Source: Paragorgia papillata (lineage: Eukaryota > Cnidaria > Anthozoa > Scleralcyonacea > Coralliidae). Taken from it: 64,000 nucleotides of DNA. A program made the translations under genes and the position numbers. Positions 1 through 11,716 of this stretch are shown piece after piece (the stretch's first letter is position 1; each line of letters opens with the position of its first letter). The notes beneath the pieces were generated by a model. The model was not told the origin of the DNA. It was given only the letters and a program-made list of their open reading frames with translations, and did no database searches. The stretch lies in NCBI GenBank assembly GCA_035771165.1, contig JAWNZC010000261.1, positions 864,001-928,000 on the forward strand, written 5' to 3'.

Positions 1-680
1 TGAACGAGATGAGATATTTACAAACCACAAACGCCGTTCATCCTCATTTTAAATCTACTTTATGATTATATCAGAAAAAGACTGACGATTTTTCGTCTTA
101 GTGACACTTTAAATGCGGCATTCAGTCTAGCCACTTTCCAATTATTATACACTATACCTTTAATTAAACTTCGCTAGTATAGGTTTGGCCAGAGGTGTTA
201 CTACAGCCATTCCTGCCAATTTTAAGAGCTTAGGTGAGATTCCATCTGGTCCGATTGCTTTTGCAGGTTTCAACAAAGCAAGCTTCTTTTCAACTTCACT
301 TCTCATCAACTGAGCTTCCGATATGCACGGGGCTGGTATCACTTGTGTGCAGTGTAATAGTTGCGGTTCAAAGTTCCTCGCCAATGTACGGTGGAAAAGA
401 AACAATTCATCAGATTAGCTTTTTCTTTGTCATCCACTGCAAGGCTTCCGTCGTCGTCGAACGGCCCAATAGCCTTCCTCTCTTTAGGCTTGGTAGCTTT
501 AGTAAGTAAGTTCCAATAACGCTGCAGTGGTTTTAACTTCATAAAGTTTCTCTTGGAAGTATGCTGCCTTGGCTTTTCTGATCTCAGACGTTACTTCATT
601 CCTAAGTTTCTTGTATTTGGTTATATCTCGCTAGCCTTTGTTTCTATCGCCTTCTTAAATAACTTATATCTGCGATTCAT
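1..680. repeat. Direct repeat copy 1 (identical to 11,609-12,288)
   Basis: Every base I compared from 1 to 680 matches 11,609-12,288 (offset 11,608), and the peptides encoded in both copies are identical. The copy begins before the window. It contains the last 108 bases of an 805-bp TTAA MITE, the TTAA at 109-112, and a LINE relic. Identity stops after GCGATTCAT: copy 1 runs on into LINE-like sequence, copy 2 runs into the satellite. It may be a recent duplication or an assembly duplication caused by the satellite. Confidence 0.95.
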
Positions 681-770
681 CTTCTGTCTATAATCGAGTT
701 ATTTATCCAGGGAGTTGATATACTTTGCACTCAAGATAAGTTCAGATACTTAGCTCACACTTTTATCTTC
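113..770 (-). pseudogene. LINE reverse transcriptase relic, N-terminal part
   Basis: Read on the minus strand, the segment gives MNRRYKLFKKAIETKA, then MKLKPLQRYWNLLTKATK, then ALLKPAKAIGPDGISPKLLK. This is the linker and first conserved block (A-x-GPDGI) of a CR1/Jockey-type non-LTR retrotransposon reverse transcriptase. A plausible upstream piece, TPWINNSIIDRR, lies at about 690-740 in another frame. Several stops and frameshifts are present, so it is dead. The TTAA MITE at 109 interrupts it. It ends shortly after the GPDGI block, where the retrotransposon would normally continue outside the window. Confidence 0.8.
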
Positions 771-2105
771 CCAAATTGTGATTTACAATAGTTTACATAT
801 TCATTTCAAAGCTTTTCTTGCGAACATGAGTTGATCGAATTACTCTGTTTTCAACGAAAACAGCAATTCACGATTTGACGAAGGATAGCAAAAAATCTAG
901 CCGTTCGCATTACCTTCAATATAGCTTTAACGCAGTTTATTTTTATTCATCTGTTTTCCTGAATCAATATTTTCTTTGGGAAAAATGGGTAACACGTTCA
1001 AAAATCGCTCACGATGACCCATGGTCGGCCCAAGTAGAATATAGTGGGTTTGAAGACTGAGCAAAAAAACACTTCTTTTTGTTAACAGCAACTTTTGAAG
1101 ACACTTTGACGATTATATCTTTTTCCACATTCCACATTTTATCACACATCATGCTTATTGTGTATTTCTGGGAAAACGTCGTTTTCAGCCGTTAATTGTG
1201 GCGAAATTCAATGGCAAATATAGGAGAAATGCAAAAATATCTCTAAATCTAGACGTTCGCATTAATTTCAGACCGTGATTTTAATAATCTTTGATGGGCA
1301 ATTGAACTGCTTAGTCGGTAATTCATTCGGTAAAAAAAAGGGGCCTGGTAGATTAATTCGACATTGAATATAGCATTTTGTTTATTTCCTTTCCAATTAT
1401 GTCGCGGACGGGAATGTGTCCCGCGAATTTCACGAACTCACCCGAAATCCCCGCATTCTTGCCGCGCATGTGCAGACAAATTGCCCACCTGTTCTTGCTG
1501 GAGTTTAATATGAATTAAGGAGTGCTGAGCAAAAGGCCTGGGTAAGAAGATGGGAAAATAAATCAAACCTACTTGTTTAAGTGAGATATTTCTCAAAACT
1601 GTTATGGCTATGGAAGTCAAACATTCAACAGTCTTAAGTTTAGATTTATAGCAGGGTTTGTTCTGATTAAGGTCATAGTAAGGTACTGTAGATCTGATGC
1701 TTTGTTATGTTGTAATTCCTTTTGTATTGATGCATCACGAGAGGGGGGAGTCTGCATTTTTAAGAATATGTGCAAGGGGGGTCATGGAATTTTATTTTTG
1801 TAATATATAGGGGGGTCAGAACATTTTGTTCAAGTTGTTGATGAATCTTGACAGCCCCTACCCGGGCATAAATAATGAATGGTCCCTTACTCTATATAGA
1901 CTACAGCAGTGGCTCTATATCACATAGAGTTCAATGTGCTATGACAAAAGAAAACAAAAAATCTTTGCAGTGGACTCTATATAGACCTAGACCTCCTGGC
2001 GGAGGTAACAATTAGACAATGCAACTCATTATTGCTCATCAGAAAACTCGGGCTCATCTAATTGTTAATTATATGTATTTATCTCTGTTTGTCTGTCATC
2101 TGTGT
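771..2105. other. No gene seen; AT-rich intergenic DNA
   Basis: I see no coding exon. Two near copies of a short direct motif (TAGnCGTTCGCATTA) lie near 898 and 1,246, and G-runs occur at 1,741-1,812. Short open frames here have no recognisable composition or splice context. Confidence 0.5.
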
Positions 2106-2108
2106 GAA

Positions 2109-2222
2109 TGTATGAATGAATGAATGAATGAATGAATGAATGAATGAATGAATGAATGAATGAATGAATGAATGAATGAATGAATGAATGAATGAATGAA
2201 TGAATGAATGAATGAATGAATA
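2109..2222. repeat. Tetranucleotide microsatellite (TGAA)n
   Basis: About 27 almost perfect tandem copies of TGAA. On the minus strand this reads as a stop-free SFIH repeat in several frames, which is not a gene. Confidence 0.97.
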
Positions 2223-2226
2223 GATG

Positions 2227-2356
2227 AATGTTCCTTTTTGTAACATACTGGGGTTCCTTTTTGCAACATAGCATGTTTCTTTTTGTAACATAGCATGTTC
2301 CTTTTTGTAACATGGGTTACTTTAGTAACATTTAGTTAGTCCTTTTTGTAACATGC
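2227..2356. repeat. Interrupted tandem motif TTCCTTTTTGTAACAT
   Basis: Five or six copies of a 16-17 bp motif (TTCCTTTTTGTAACATA and variants), irregularly spaced. Inverted copies of the same motif are found at 18,617-18,675 and one direct copy at 19,021-19,037. Confidence 0.85.
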
Positions 2357-3145
2357 AATTATACAATTTTGGCTATGTTAATTTTAAGCCTTTTTAGCAA
2401 GTTTGTTTGCTTTTAAATACAGCATAGCTAAGAATATGATTAGTTTAGGAAATATTTTATTCAAAAATGGATAATTTAATGATATATTAAATATCATAAA
2501 TTGTAATGAGAGATGTTATTACAATACATTTTACCATATATTGCTGAAATTAATAGACAATAAGATTCAAATACATTTTTTGTCACTTGCAGCTGACTTT
2601 TAACAGCAATTTTGAATGCTCAATTTTTATTAATAGTAAAATTTAGTTTTAGTAGCATAAAGCAGTGTGTAGCTCGTCGAGTGTGTCTCGCAATAAGTTT
2701 ATCTTTACATGTTAATATGACAGAACATTGCATGACCACTTGAAAACTGGACTTTTGTCCTGTCTTGACAATGTTCCTTAGTGATTTATTTTGATAACTC
2801 AGAGAAATTATCATTTGGCACATTTGCTAGTTCATACTGAATGGTAGGTTCCAGGTGGGGTATGGATCTTTTCTGTGCTATCCCAATAAGAATTAGTTTA
2901 AAAGTAGTTGTAGTTATAGTTTAAAATTTAATTCATCACATTCAAAATGTGATCGGCTAATTTAAAAAAAGTTTGGACTACCAATGACACTACAATACTT
3001 TTGTTTGTCCAAAATTTTGTGACAGCCAATCATGTCCCTCCACACAACTAGTCCACACACTTCATATTGAAATTGGTGTATTAATTGCATGAACATAAAA
3101 TGTTTTTAATATTACTATCAATACTAAAACAAAATGCTCATTTAG
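2357..3145. other. No gene seen; region upstream of the SAMD3-like exons
   Basis: AT-rich DNA with no exon I can defend. The 5' exons and promoter of the gene that starts being visible at 3,146 could lie here or upstream, but nothing marks them. Confidence 0.4.
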
Positions 3146-6100
3146 ACAAAGTTGGTAAAAGATTTAGCACAAAGTGTTCGAAATCATAAGAGGCTGGCAA
3201 AAAAGAAGTCAACAACCGATACCATTGTGGACAACGCAAAAGAGATAGTAATCGATACAGACACTCAAGACAATGTTATTGATAGAAATTTGCTTGAAAG
3301 GACACTTTCTGAGTTGAAGAAGGAGTCAAAGAAGAACAAGCCCTCCAAGGTACATGTACACCATCTGCTATAGTTGCAACATCTACACATTTTGGTATTG
3401 AGCTAAAAAATGGCAATATTACTGTAGCTGGTCATGTGACTAGAAGAATTGGTTAATGTATGCATGGCATGCAAACAAAAAAACCAACATGCAAACAGAT
3501 AATTAATACTAGTCTCTTTTTTAGGAACACATCAAGCAACTTCTGACAGCAATAGTTGGGAATTTCACTGATTTTATCAACACAATGCCAACAATTACCA
3601 CAATCCTGGAAAGTTACCCAGTTTTAACCAATCCATGTTGGGTATGTACTGTATTTTTTAGAATATTTTGTATGCAGCTGCTTTACAGTAGAGAGCCTGC
3701 TCGCAGGCTTATTAATGTACTTTACAATTTTCTCCTGCATCCTGTGAAGTGAGGGGAGGGTGTGGTTCCAACTGGAGCATGTGATTGTGATCATGGTCAA
3801 ATAACAAAAGCTGCTAAGTTGCTACTCAGGTACCAATAAAATTATAAGAATTGGTACAAATAAATAAATAAATATTTATTTTACTTGTTTGTATACTATA
3901 TATTTTGCAGATGATTTTTCAAGCAAGTTTGGTACTAGAATTTCCAAATTTTGAAGATTATGTACGGGAGAATATTAAGCTTCTATTTGTCAGGTAAATT
4001 AAACAAAAACACCAGTTGCTGCAATTGTCATGTCTCATTACATGTATTTTACAGCAGTTACAGTATCTCATTTACTTATTTACAGTGAGAATGAGATTAC
4101 TAGGTTAAACTGTGACCTTCCAACCTTCACTACAAAACCTTTGTGAAGGTTTGAGCCTTTGTTCTAGTTCCACTTCCCTACATATTTTTCTAGTATTAAA
4201 ACAATAAATTAATATATATCTCACAAATGTAGAAAGTTTTAACTCTTTTGTGACTGAGGGTTCTCCCCCTGATGAGGAAAATCATCTAGCGCAAAATACT
4301 AAAGTCAGCATTGGACTTGAGAGTCTGATACGGACATAAAGAGTTAATTATATATATATATATTGGTGAGCAATTACCTCCTTACATCTGTGTGACAATA
4401 TTTATATATGTATGCGTTCTCTTCTTAGTACTGTTTTAATTCAACATGATACATTTTTCATTCCCAGCATCCACAATCTCATGGTTGGAAATAATAAAGA
4501 AGCTAATGTAGATGAAGAGCTCACTGAAAATGAACAACTTCAACTTATCCAATATATGGAAAGCCAGGTCAATGGCAAAAAAAACACTTCAATATTTACT
4601 ACCATTCAGGTAATTGATAAAAATTAGTACATAGAATTGAATAGTTGTTAGTTGAACTTAATACCCTGGCACGCATATGTATTATTTTTCACTTCGCATC
4701 TGCACATTAACAATGTGATACAGTTGAACCCCTCTTATTAAGGTTTATGGCATCCCTCTTATTAATGCATGGTACTCCTCTTAACTTTAGTGTGCTAATC
4801 CCAGAATATATTCTGGGAGCCACACTGAATAGAGTATGATGTATCTATCCTGTAATTTTCCAGGATTGGAACTACTAGGGTTACAGTAACTAGTAAGCAG
4901 CATAAGCTCTATTATGATGACATCACCTACCTAAGTGGTTGGACACCCCTCTTAAATTAACCAGGCTCTTCTAAAGCAGACCACCAAAAAGTGGTGTCTG
5001 TTTAATAGGGGTATGATCCCATAGGTTACTTTCATCCTTATATTAAATGGTGTATTTCTGTCAGAAATGCTTGATCTTATGTATGCCTTTACATTGTGGT
5101 TATAATGTATTTGTATCAATTAATTATAAGTTATATGTATCCTTTGGCAAGTTTTTCACCAAACACTTCATTATTCCGAATGCTATGGCTCAAATTGCTC
5201 ATGCTTAAAGCACTTTGTTTAGTTGTTTAATGGGCCAAATGGTTTGCCAGCAAGGATCTGAAAAAAACTTCACTGTCCAGTCATTCTATAAATAATTATG
5301 CAAAGCGCAATATTACAATTCCACACTTCAAATGCTTTTTCAGCCCAAAATTATATCATATGACCAGCTTTTTTTATCGCGAGCACTTAAATCATTGTCA
5401 TACAGTATATATGGCAGTGGATGAGGTGCAGGTCAGGTAAAATCCATTTCACATTTTAACAAAATAGCTGAGTTCCACCCACCAGGCCAGGTCCTAGGTC
5501 AGGCTTAGCTAGTCAGGTAAAACTTGTTCACACCATAAAAAACCTAGGCCCACTAGGTCAGGCCTTAGTTTCAATGTAGCTATAAAGCTGCATTCACACT
5601 ACAGACCTACACATGTAGGCTTGGCATGTAGGCCTGACATGGGCCCAGGTGGTTGATGGTGTGAACAGGTTTTACCTGACCTGGGCATGACCTAGGCCAG
5701 GCAACCCACTGTGACCTCAATTTTTGCAAATGGATGGGTTTTACATAACCTACTGTACATGGTTGTACACTGTATCTGTAGGCCTGACCTGTGCCTCGTT
5801 GCCATGAGAATATCAAGCGCTCATGATAAAAACTGGCTGATTACAGTGTATAAATAATTTGGAAGGAAAAACATTTGAATCGTGAAATCATAAAATTGCA
5901 TTTGACATGTTTGTAGAATGATGGGATGGTGAGGGTTTTATTCAGATCCTTGGCAGCAAATATTTAGTCCCTTGAACAAGAAAATGAAGTGAAGCTTTTG
6001 ATCATGCTTTGAAGGAGCTTGAAAGCCATACCATTTGGAACAATGCAGTGTTCAGTGGGAAGCTTGCCAAAGGAAACATGCTGTGGCTGATGGATTTAAC

Positions 6101-7708
6101 CGCAATGTACAGAACATCAGTTCTAAGATCAAGCATTTGTGGGAGAAATACAGCATTAATATACTTTTTAAAGGATAAAATAACTAGATCTGGCACGTGT
6201 TCTTCCAACCGGTCAACATTTGCAGGAATAGATAATGAAAGTGTTTGGAACAGGACCATGGAGCAAACAATGTTTCTTTTCAACCGGCCATAGATAAAAC
6301 TGCAAGGAAAACTTGTAGATTCTCGTTGATATTATGCTTGCATTGAGATACCAACCCCCCGGACTAGCTGTGAAAAATGCAATTATCAGGCCTTCCAGCT
6401 GGGAATTGAACCTATAACCCTGGAAATTCAGGTCTCAAAGTATATAAGGCCACTATTTGTTGCATATTAGTTTCTCATCAGGGCCTTTTGGCCTTTCCCC
6501 AAAGTTGATGTGGGCAGGCTGTCATTACCATTAATCCCATTATAGAGGGTGTCACTTTTGTCCCCCTTCCATGGTATTTTGGAAAGAAATTTGGTAAAAT
6601 TTGGTTTGTGAAAGTTCTAATGCTCTTTTTTTGTATTAAATGGTCGATAATGGCGATCGAGGTGGCTGCCTAGAATAGCATGCAGGTGGGGGATGAGAAA
6701 CTAATGTGCAACAAATAGTGGCCTATACTCACAATTTTCTAACATCATCATTATCGTATTTATGCAAATATCAGCCAGTTTTACATGGCTTATTAGACCT
6801 GGTCTGGGTTTCTAATGTGGATGGGTCATGTTTTACCAAGGCCTGGTCTAGGTCACTCAATAGTTTGAAAGCGGCTTAATTAAGATGGGTGTAACTGTAT
6901 TTCTTGTTTCCATCACTCAGTATACTGTATATGTAAATATAATATATACAGTACTACAATTACTACTGAAGGTCAAGCCAGCTCAGGCAAAATTTTATTT
7001 CTCTGATACAGTGAATGAATGTTTTTGGTATACATGTATTCAGTGAGACCACATTCATATGGCCACGGTGAAGCAATTTAAATAATTATAATTATCTAAA
7101 TATCTATAACTTTCTGACCTCGATAGGAACAGAAACGAGGCCTCCTTCGATCTGTCCTGATGCATATATTAAATGTACTGTACATAAAATAATAGTAATT
7201 TAAATTGCTCGCCTTAATTTGAAAAAGATCTATACTGTTTTACTCAAATAAAACGTTATGGATTAGCTCATACCTCAGATATAATTGTTGTATTTATTCA
7301 ATTATTCCCACTGACCATTAACTTATTTTGCAGCCAGGAGAGAGTATGGAGTCCAGTATTGTCAATGCACCCTGCATAGTGACAACACAAACTGCTACAG
7401 GGATCGATCAGGCATTTATGTACGTCGATGCAGTTCTTATATGCGAAGTAACGAGCCCGACTGTTGTTGGATTGTTGACGCTATGGCTGGCAACCCACTA
7501 CGTGTTGAACATCCAATATGGCAAGGAAACCAACAACATAGCAATGGTTTTGGAGGATTGTGTGTTGATGGATAGGGGCCAAAATAGCATCCAAAACCTG
7601 CAGAAGGGAAAGGGAAAGGCAAAGTCCAGGAAAATGTCAAGATGCATTAAGTTGCAGACCTTTTACGGACGATTGAAGGCCGCAGGATTAAACTTTAATA
7701 TTTATTAA
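3146..7708 (+). CDS. SAMD3-like uncharacterised protein, C-terminal exons
   Basis: Five exons join without a stop: 3,146-3,349, 3,525-3,641, 3,911-3,993, 4,468-4,609 and 7,334-7,708. All have AG acceptors and GT donors, and phases agree at each junction (0, 0, 2, 0). The peptide has about 305 residues. It opens with lysine-rich sequence (SELKKESKKNKPS), then helical segments (IVGNFTDFINTMPTITTI; FQASLVLEFPNFEDYVREN). It ends in a compact beta-rich block (PCIVTTQTATGIDQAFMYVD, then ATHYVLNIQYGKE) and a basic tail. The order and spacing recall the C-terminal region of SAMD3-like proteins common in fish and cnidarians, judged from memory of the family. No initiator Met is evident, so 5' exons, including any SAM domain, are missing or upstream. 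The last intron (2.7 kb) is packed with inverted-repeat elements. Function unknown; it may be host or transposon-derived. Confidence 0.6.
4236..4346. repeat. Short dispersed element with TTAACTCTTT ends
   Basis: Ends TTAACTCTTT and AAAGAGTTAA are perfect inverted copies, enclosing about 90 bp. Related copies lie at 17,812-17,915, 31,607-31,676, 60,444-60,540 and 62,275-62,345. Sits in an intron. Confidence 0.65.
4720..5015. mobile_element. MITE, pogo/Tigger-like ends
   Basis: Left end CAGTTGAACCCCTCTTATTA after TA. The right end, reversed, reads ATACCCCTATTAAACAGACA. The start CAGTTGAACC with internal 'CTCTTA' runs is typical of pogo-like MITEs. No coding sequence. Lies in the last intron of the SAMD3-like gene. 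Confidence 0.55.
5035..6190. repeat. Large imperfect inverted repeat with AGGTCAGG-type keyword core
   Basis: The left arm (about 5,035-5,440) pairs with the right arm (about 5,780-6,165), for example AAATGCTTGATCTTA with its reverse complement near 6,130, and CCTTTGGCAAG with CTTGCCAAAGG at 6,063. The core (5,410-5,790) is crowded with CAGGTCAGG, CCTAGGTC and TGACCT in both orientations. Probably a foldback-type mobile element inside an intron. Confidence 0.65.
6443..6727. mobile_element. MITE with TATAAGGCCACTATTTGTTG ends
   Basis: Terminal inverted repeats of about 36 bp: GGCCACTATTTGTTGCATAT on the left, and ACAAATAGTGGCC followed by TATA on the right. About 285 bp, no coding sequence, TA-rich flanks. 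Confidence 0.75.
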
Positions 7709-7757
7709 TATGTAACATCTACATATTATACGAGATCTACCTCATTGTTTGCTATAT

Positions 7758-7784
7758 TAAATATATATATATATATATATATAG

Positions 7785-7846
<62 letters not shown>
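7758..7846. repeat. (AT)n microsatellite
   Basis: Nearly uninterrupted TA dinucleotide tract just 3' of the SAMD3-like stop codon. It produces meaningless YIYI open frames. Confidence 0.97.
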
Positions 7847-7852
<6 letters not shown>

Positions 7853-7937
7853 GCTTTGCTCTTTTTCATCAAAGTCGTCATGTCGTTTGTTCACCTTCAC
7901 TCTTGCTGTCGCCTGTCAGTAGTGTTCTTTTGAAGCT

Positions 7938-8290
7938 TGCAACACGCTTTGTATAACACGCTAAACGTGTTGATTTACAACACGGCATTTTGTCCCCTAT
8001 AGTAACACGCCTATTGGGCATGCATGTTTTAATAACACGGCGCGTGTTATCATAACACGTTTAAGATATTAGCTAATGTGTTCTTACAACACGCTAACAT
8101 TTGGAACACGCTAATCGTGTAGAACACGCTAGCTTTGAAGAACACGCTTTTAGCGTGTTGTTATAGCAACACGCTAGGATATAGAACACGTCTATTTTCA
8201 GAACACGCCACCGTGTAGAACACGCTTTAAGCGTGTTACTATAGGGGACAAAAGTGCGTGTTCTTACAACACGTTCGATTTTCTAGTGTA
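7938..8290. repeat. Foldback element saturated with AACACG/CGTGTT
   Basis: I count 22 copies of ACACG or CGTGT on the two strands in about 350 bp. An inner inverted pair, TTTGTCCCCTATAGTAACAC at about 7,988 and its reverse complement at about 8,235, folds the centre. The right end reads (reversed) TACACTAGAAAATCGAACGT, like the ends of other keyword elements in this window. Confidence 0.75.
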
Positions 8291-9617
8291 TAGGGGAATA
8301 CTTAATACTCCTCCCCGCATAGGCACAGGTTATACTATGTCCATAGCTAGGGGAACATTCTATACTCTCCCGCAAGGCACCATACAACCCAATGCAACCA
8401 GATAATCATATTACAAGGAAAAATAAAGAAAATACTGTACATATCAATAAAATTTAAAACAATCTTCATGCCTAGGTGCACTTTGCACAGATTCCGCCTC
8501 AAAATTTATAAACCTTAGGATGCCTGCTGTCTTTATCCTCTTACCAAGGGTGGTAACATTTGTTACAGAGTCATCAAGGTCTGCAGAGATCGCATTCCAG
8601 ATAACAGAACCCCTATACGTAATTGAGTTCTTCATATAATATGTATTGAAGCGCGAAACATTTACTTTATGTGCATTACGGAGACTATACTTATTTTTAG
8701 ATTTTGTTATTATATGGGTCATACTTAGTGGTGTAATAATGTTGTTATACATCTTATAAGCTAATTGTGCCAGTCTTATCTTATACATTTGATTGAGTGT
8801 ATCCCATTTGACCTGCTCTAAGACCTCAATAGAGGGCATTTCACGTGATAGACTAAATATCACTCTGGCAGCTCTACAATGTAGAGATTCCAAAGAATGA
8901 AAGCCTTCCTTATTGGTACACCCACCCCAATTTGGCATCGCATATGTTATAGAGGATATAATAATATTAAAATACAAACCTAGGAGCATTTGCCTTGATA
9001 AGAATATGCTACATTTTATCATGTTCAGTTTGTTAGCGAATCCTTTTTTGTTTCTAATATGCATGTCGAAACCATGTTAATTTGTCATCAATCGTAACTC
9101 CTAACAACCTTGAATGAGCCACCCACTTTACCTGATGTGATCCAAGCGTTAGTATATTCAATGGGCCTGTAAAATTTCCCCTATGCATTATCATAGCCTC
9201 GCACTTCTTTTGGATGAGGTGCTAGAGAATTTAATCGACATCATTCCATTAGCTCGCCAAGGGCTTTATTGAGCAGTGAAGTCACCTCGTCAATAGTTTG
9301 CGCCACACAATAAACTGTGGTATCGTCTGAGTACATATATACAGAGCCTGAACCAACTGCACCAGGTAAGTCGCTCGTATACAAAGTAAACAGTGTCGGC
9401 CCAAGGACTGATCCCTGAGGAATGCCATAAGTGACTTCAGCATAATCTGGTTGCTATCCATTAATAACGGTGAATTGTTTTCTCTCACTAAGATAATCTT
9501 TTAACCAGGTCAGTAGATTTCATTTAACACCAAAATTGTGTTCCAGTTTATGAATCAGAATCCTATGTGATACACTGTCGAATGCTTTCTGAAAGTCAAT
9601 GAATACTACTCCTACAA

Positions 9618-9878
9618 CTACGATCATTGACAAAAATAGTTGGCACGACACTGCGGAGTTGTGTTGAAGTCCTATATTGCTGGAAAATTTTAATTTATCC
9701 CCTGTTTCCCCCCATCCCCCGTCTCAATGTTGGTCCCATTACGATGATAGTGTGTCGAAGGGCATCACAACACCAATAGCGCATCATTTAGTTGCTATAC
9801 AACATTGAAATGGGGGGAAGGGGGGTCCGCACCTGCTAAACGTGTAATGTGTGCCAACCATTTTGTCAACGATTGTAG
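9618..9878. mobile_element. MITE inside LINE (TA-type)
   Basis: About 27-bp imperfect terminal repeats: CTACGATCATTGACAAAAAT on the left and, reversed, CTACAATCGTTGACAAAATG on the right, ending in TTGGCAC. It splits the LINE reading frame exactly between an IDSM-type block and FIDFQKAFD. TA at both ends suggests a Tc1/mariner-type target. Confidence 0.8.
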
Positions 9879-10003
9879 CATAGAATCAATTGCATGCCTC
9901 CAGATCTCAGTTAATTGGGCTAGTAATAACTCCGTGGAATGTCCTTTACGATAAGCCCATTGTTTGTCTGTGACAAGCTGGTTATCAGTAAAGACATGCT
10001 TAA

Positions 10004-10808
10004 AGTGTCACTAAGACGAAAAATCGTCAGTCTTTTTCTGATATAATCATAAAGTAGATTTAAAATTATGATGAACGGCGTTTGTGGTTTGTAAATATCT
10101 CATCTCGTTCAAGAGATATTCACGTTTTTGAAATATGCAAATTATATGGCTGATGACGTTATTTTCTCCAAACGAGCGAAATGAAAATCGTAAAATTAGG
10201 AATATCTCTAGAAATAAACAATAGAAAGTGCTCAAATTTTGCATGCTTATAGTATTAAATAAAATACGTTTCACTGTGGAACTTTAGTTGTTTTCGTGGA
10301 AACTGCTGGTTCCTGGCCCCATCCAATGTTAAAATTAAATTTTCTTATTTATCAGCAATCAAGTAGCGTTTACTCCAGCGAGTAAATGTGACGATTAGGG
10401 CTTGTGTAGGCATTGTAATTCAAATGTTTAAATCTTTCTATTTTTAAACAATGAGGCAAAAATGATAACTCCCTTTTTAAGGTTTAGAGTAACCTGAGAG
10501 CATGCGCTTACCATGGCAATCACAAAAGTTCCACAGCGAAGTGTATTTTATTAGATACTATAAAGCATACAATGTTTAAGCACGTTCTATTGTTTATTTC
10601 CAGAAATATTCCTTATTTTACGATTTTCATTTCGCTCGTTTGGAGTAAATGACGTCATCAGCCATACATTTGCATATTGCCAAAACGTGAATATCTTTTG
10701 TACGAGATGAGATATTGACAAACCACAAACGCCGTTCATCCTCATTTTAAATGTACTTTATGATAAGATCAAAAAAATGACTGACGATTTTTTCATCATA
10801 GTGACACT
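10004..10808. mobile_element. 805-bp TTAA MITE, copy A
   Basis: TTAA at 10,000-10,003 and 10,809-10,812 is the target duplication. Ends are AGTGTCACTAAGACGAAAAA and, reversed, AGTGTCACTATGATGAAAAA. The two halves are themselves inverted for about 285 bp, so the element is a long-TIR MITE. It contains no transposase. The start TTAA-AGTG matches the Kolobok-type element at 28,483. Confidence 0.9.
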
Positions 10809-10911
10809 TTAACTAGTGTGTCGGCAACGCACGATTCAAGAATTTTACTTGGTACACTTAAGATTGACAGCGGTCGATAGTTTCCCCTCTCAGACTCATC
10901 ATCTTTCTTAA

Positions 10912-11716
10912 AGTGTCACTATGATGAAAAAATCGTCAGTCATTTTTTTGATCTTATCATAAAGTACATTTAAAATGAGGATGAACGGCGTTTGTGGTTT
11001 GTCAATATCTCATCTCGTACAAAAGATATTCACGTTTTGGCAATATGCAAATTTATGGCTGATGACGTCATTTACTCCAAACGAGCGAAATGAAAATCGT
11101 AAAATAAGGAATATTTCTGGAAATAAACAATAGAACGTGCTTAAACATTGTATGCTTTATAGTATCTAATAAAATACACTTCTCTGTGGAACTTTTGTGA
11201 TTGCCATGGTAAGCGCATGCTCTCAGGTTACTCTAAACCTTAAAAAGGGAGTTACCATTTTTGCCTCATTGTTTAAAAATAGAAAGATTTAAACATTTGA
11301 ATTACAATGCCTACAAAAGCCCTAATCGTCACATTTACTCGCTGGAGTAAACGCTACTTGATTGCTGATAAATAAGAAAATTTAATTTTAACATTGGATG
11401 GGGCCAGGAACCAGCAGTTTCCACGAAAACAACTAAAGTTCCACAGTGAAACGTATTTTATTTAATACTATAAGCATGCAAAATTTGAGCACTTTCTATT
11501 GTTTATTTCTAGAGATATTCCTAATTTTACGATTTTCATTTCGCTCGTTTGGAGAAAATGACGTCATCAGCCATATAATTTGCATATTTCAAAAACGTGA
11601 ATATCTCTTGAACGAGATGAGATATTTACAAACCACAAACGCCGTTCATCCTCATTTTAAATCTACTTTATGATTATATCAGAAAAAGACTGACGATTTT
11701 TCGTCTTAGTGACACT
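10912..11716. mobile_element. 805-bp TTAA MITE, copy B (inverted)
   Basis: Same length and nearly same sequence as copy A but in the opposite orientation, with 103 bp of LINE sequence (including both TTAA sites) between them. TTAA at 10,908-10,911 and 11,717-11,720. Both copies encode the same chance 75-codon frame with one or two differences. The end of a third copy lies at 1-108. Confidence 0.9.

Noticed and set aside
2065..2313. Open frames coding for an SFIH repeat
   Set aside because: Artefact of the (TGAA)n microsatellite.
7745..7933. YIYI-rich open frame
   Set aside because: Artefact of the (AT)n tract.
10047..11673. Identical 75-codon frames MKRILFNTISMQNL
   Set aside because: They occur in both MITE copies and are part of the non-coding inverted arms; no known protein pattern.
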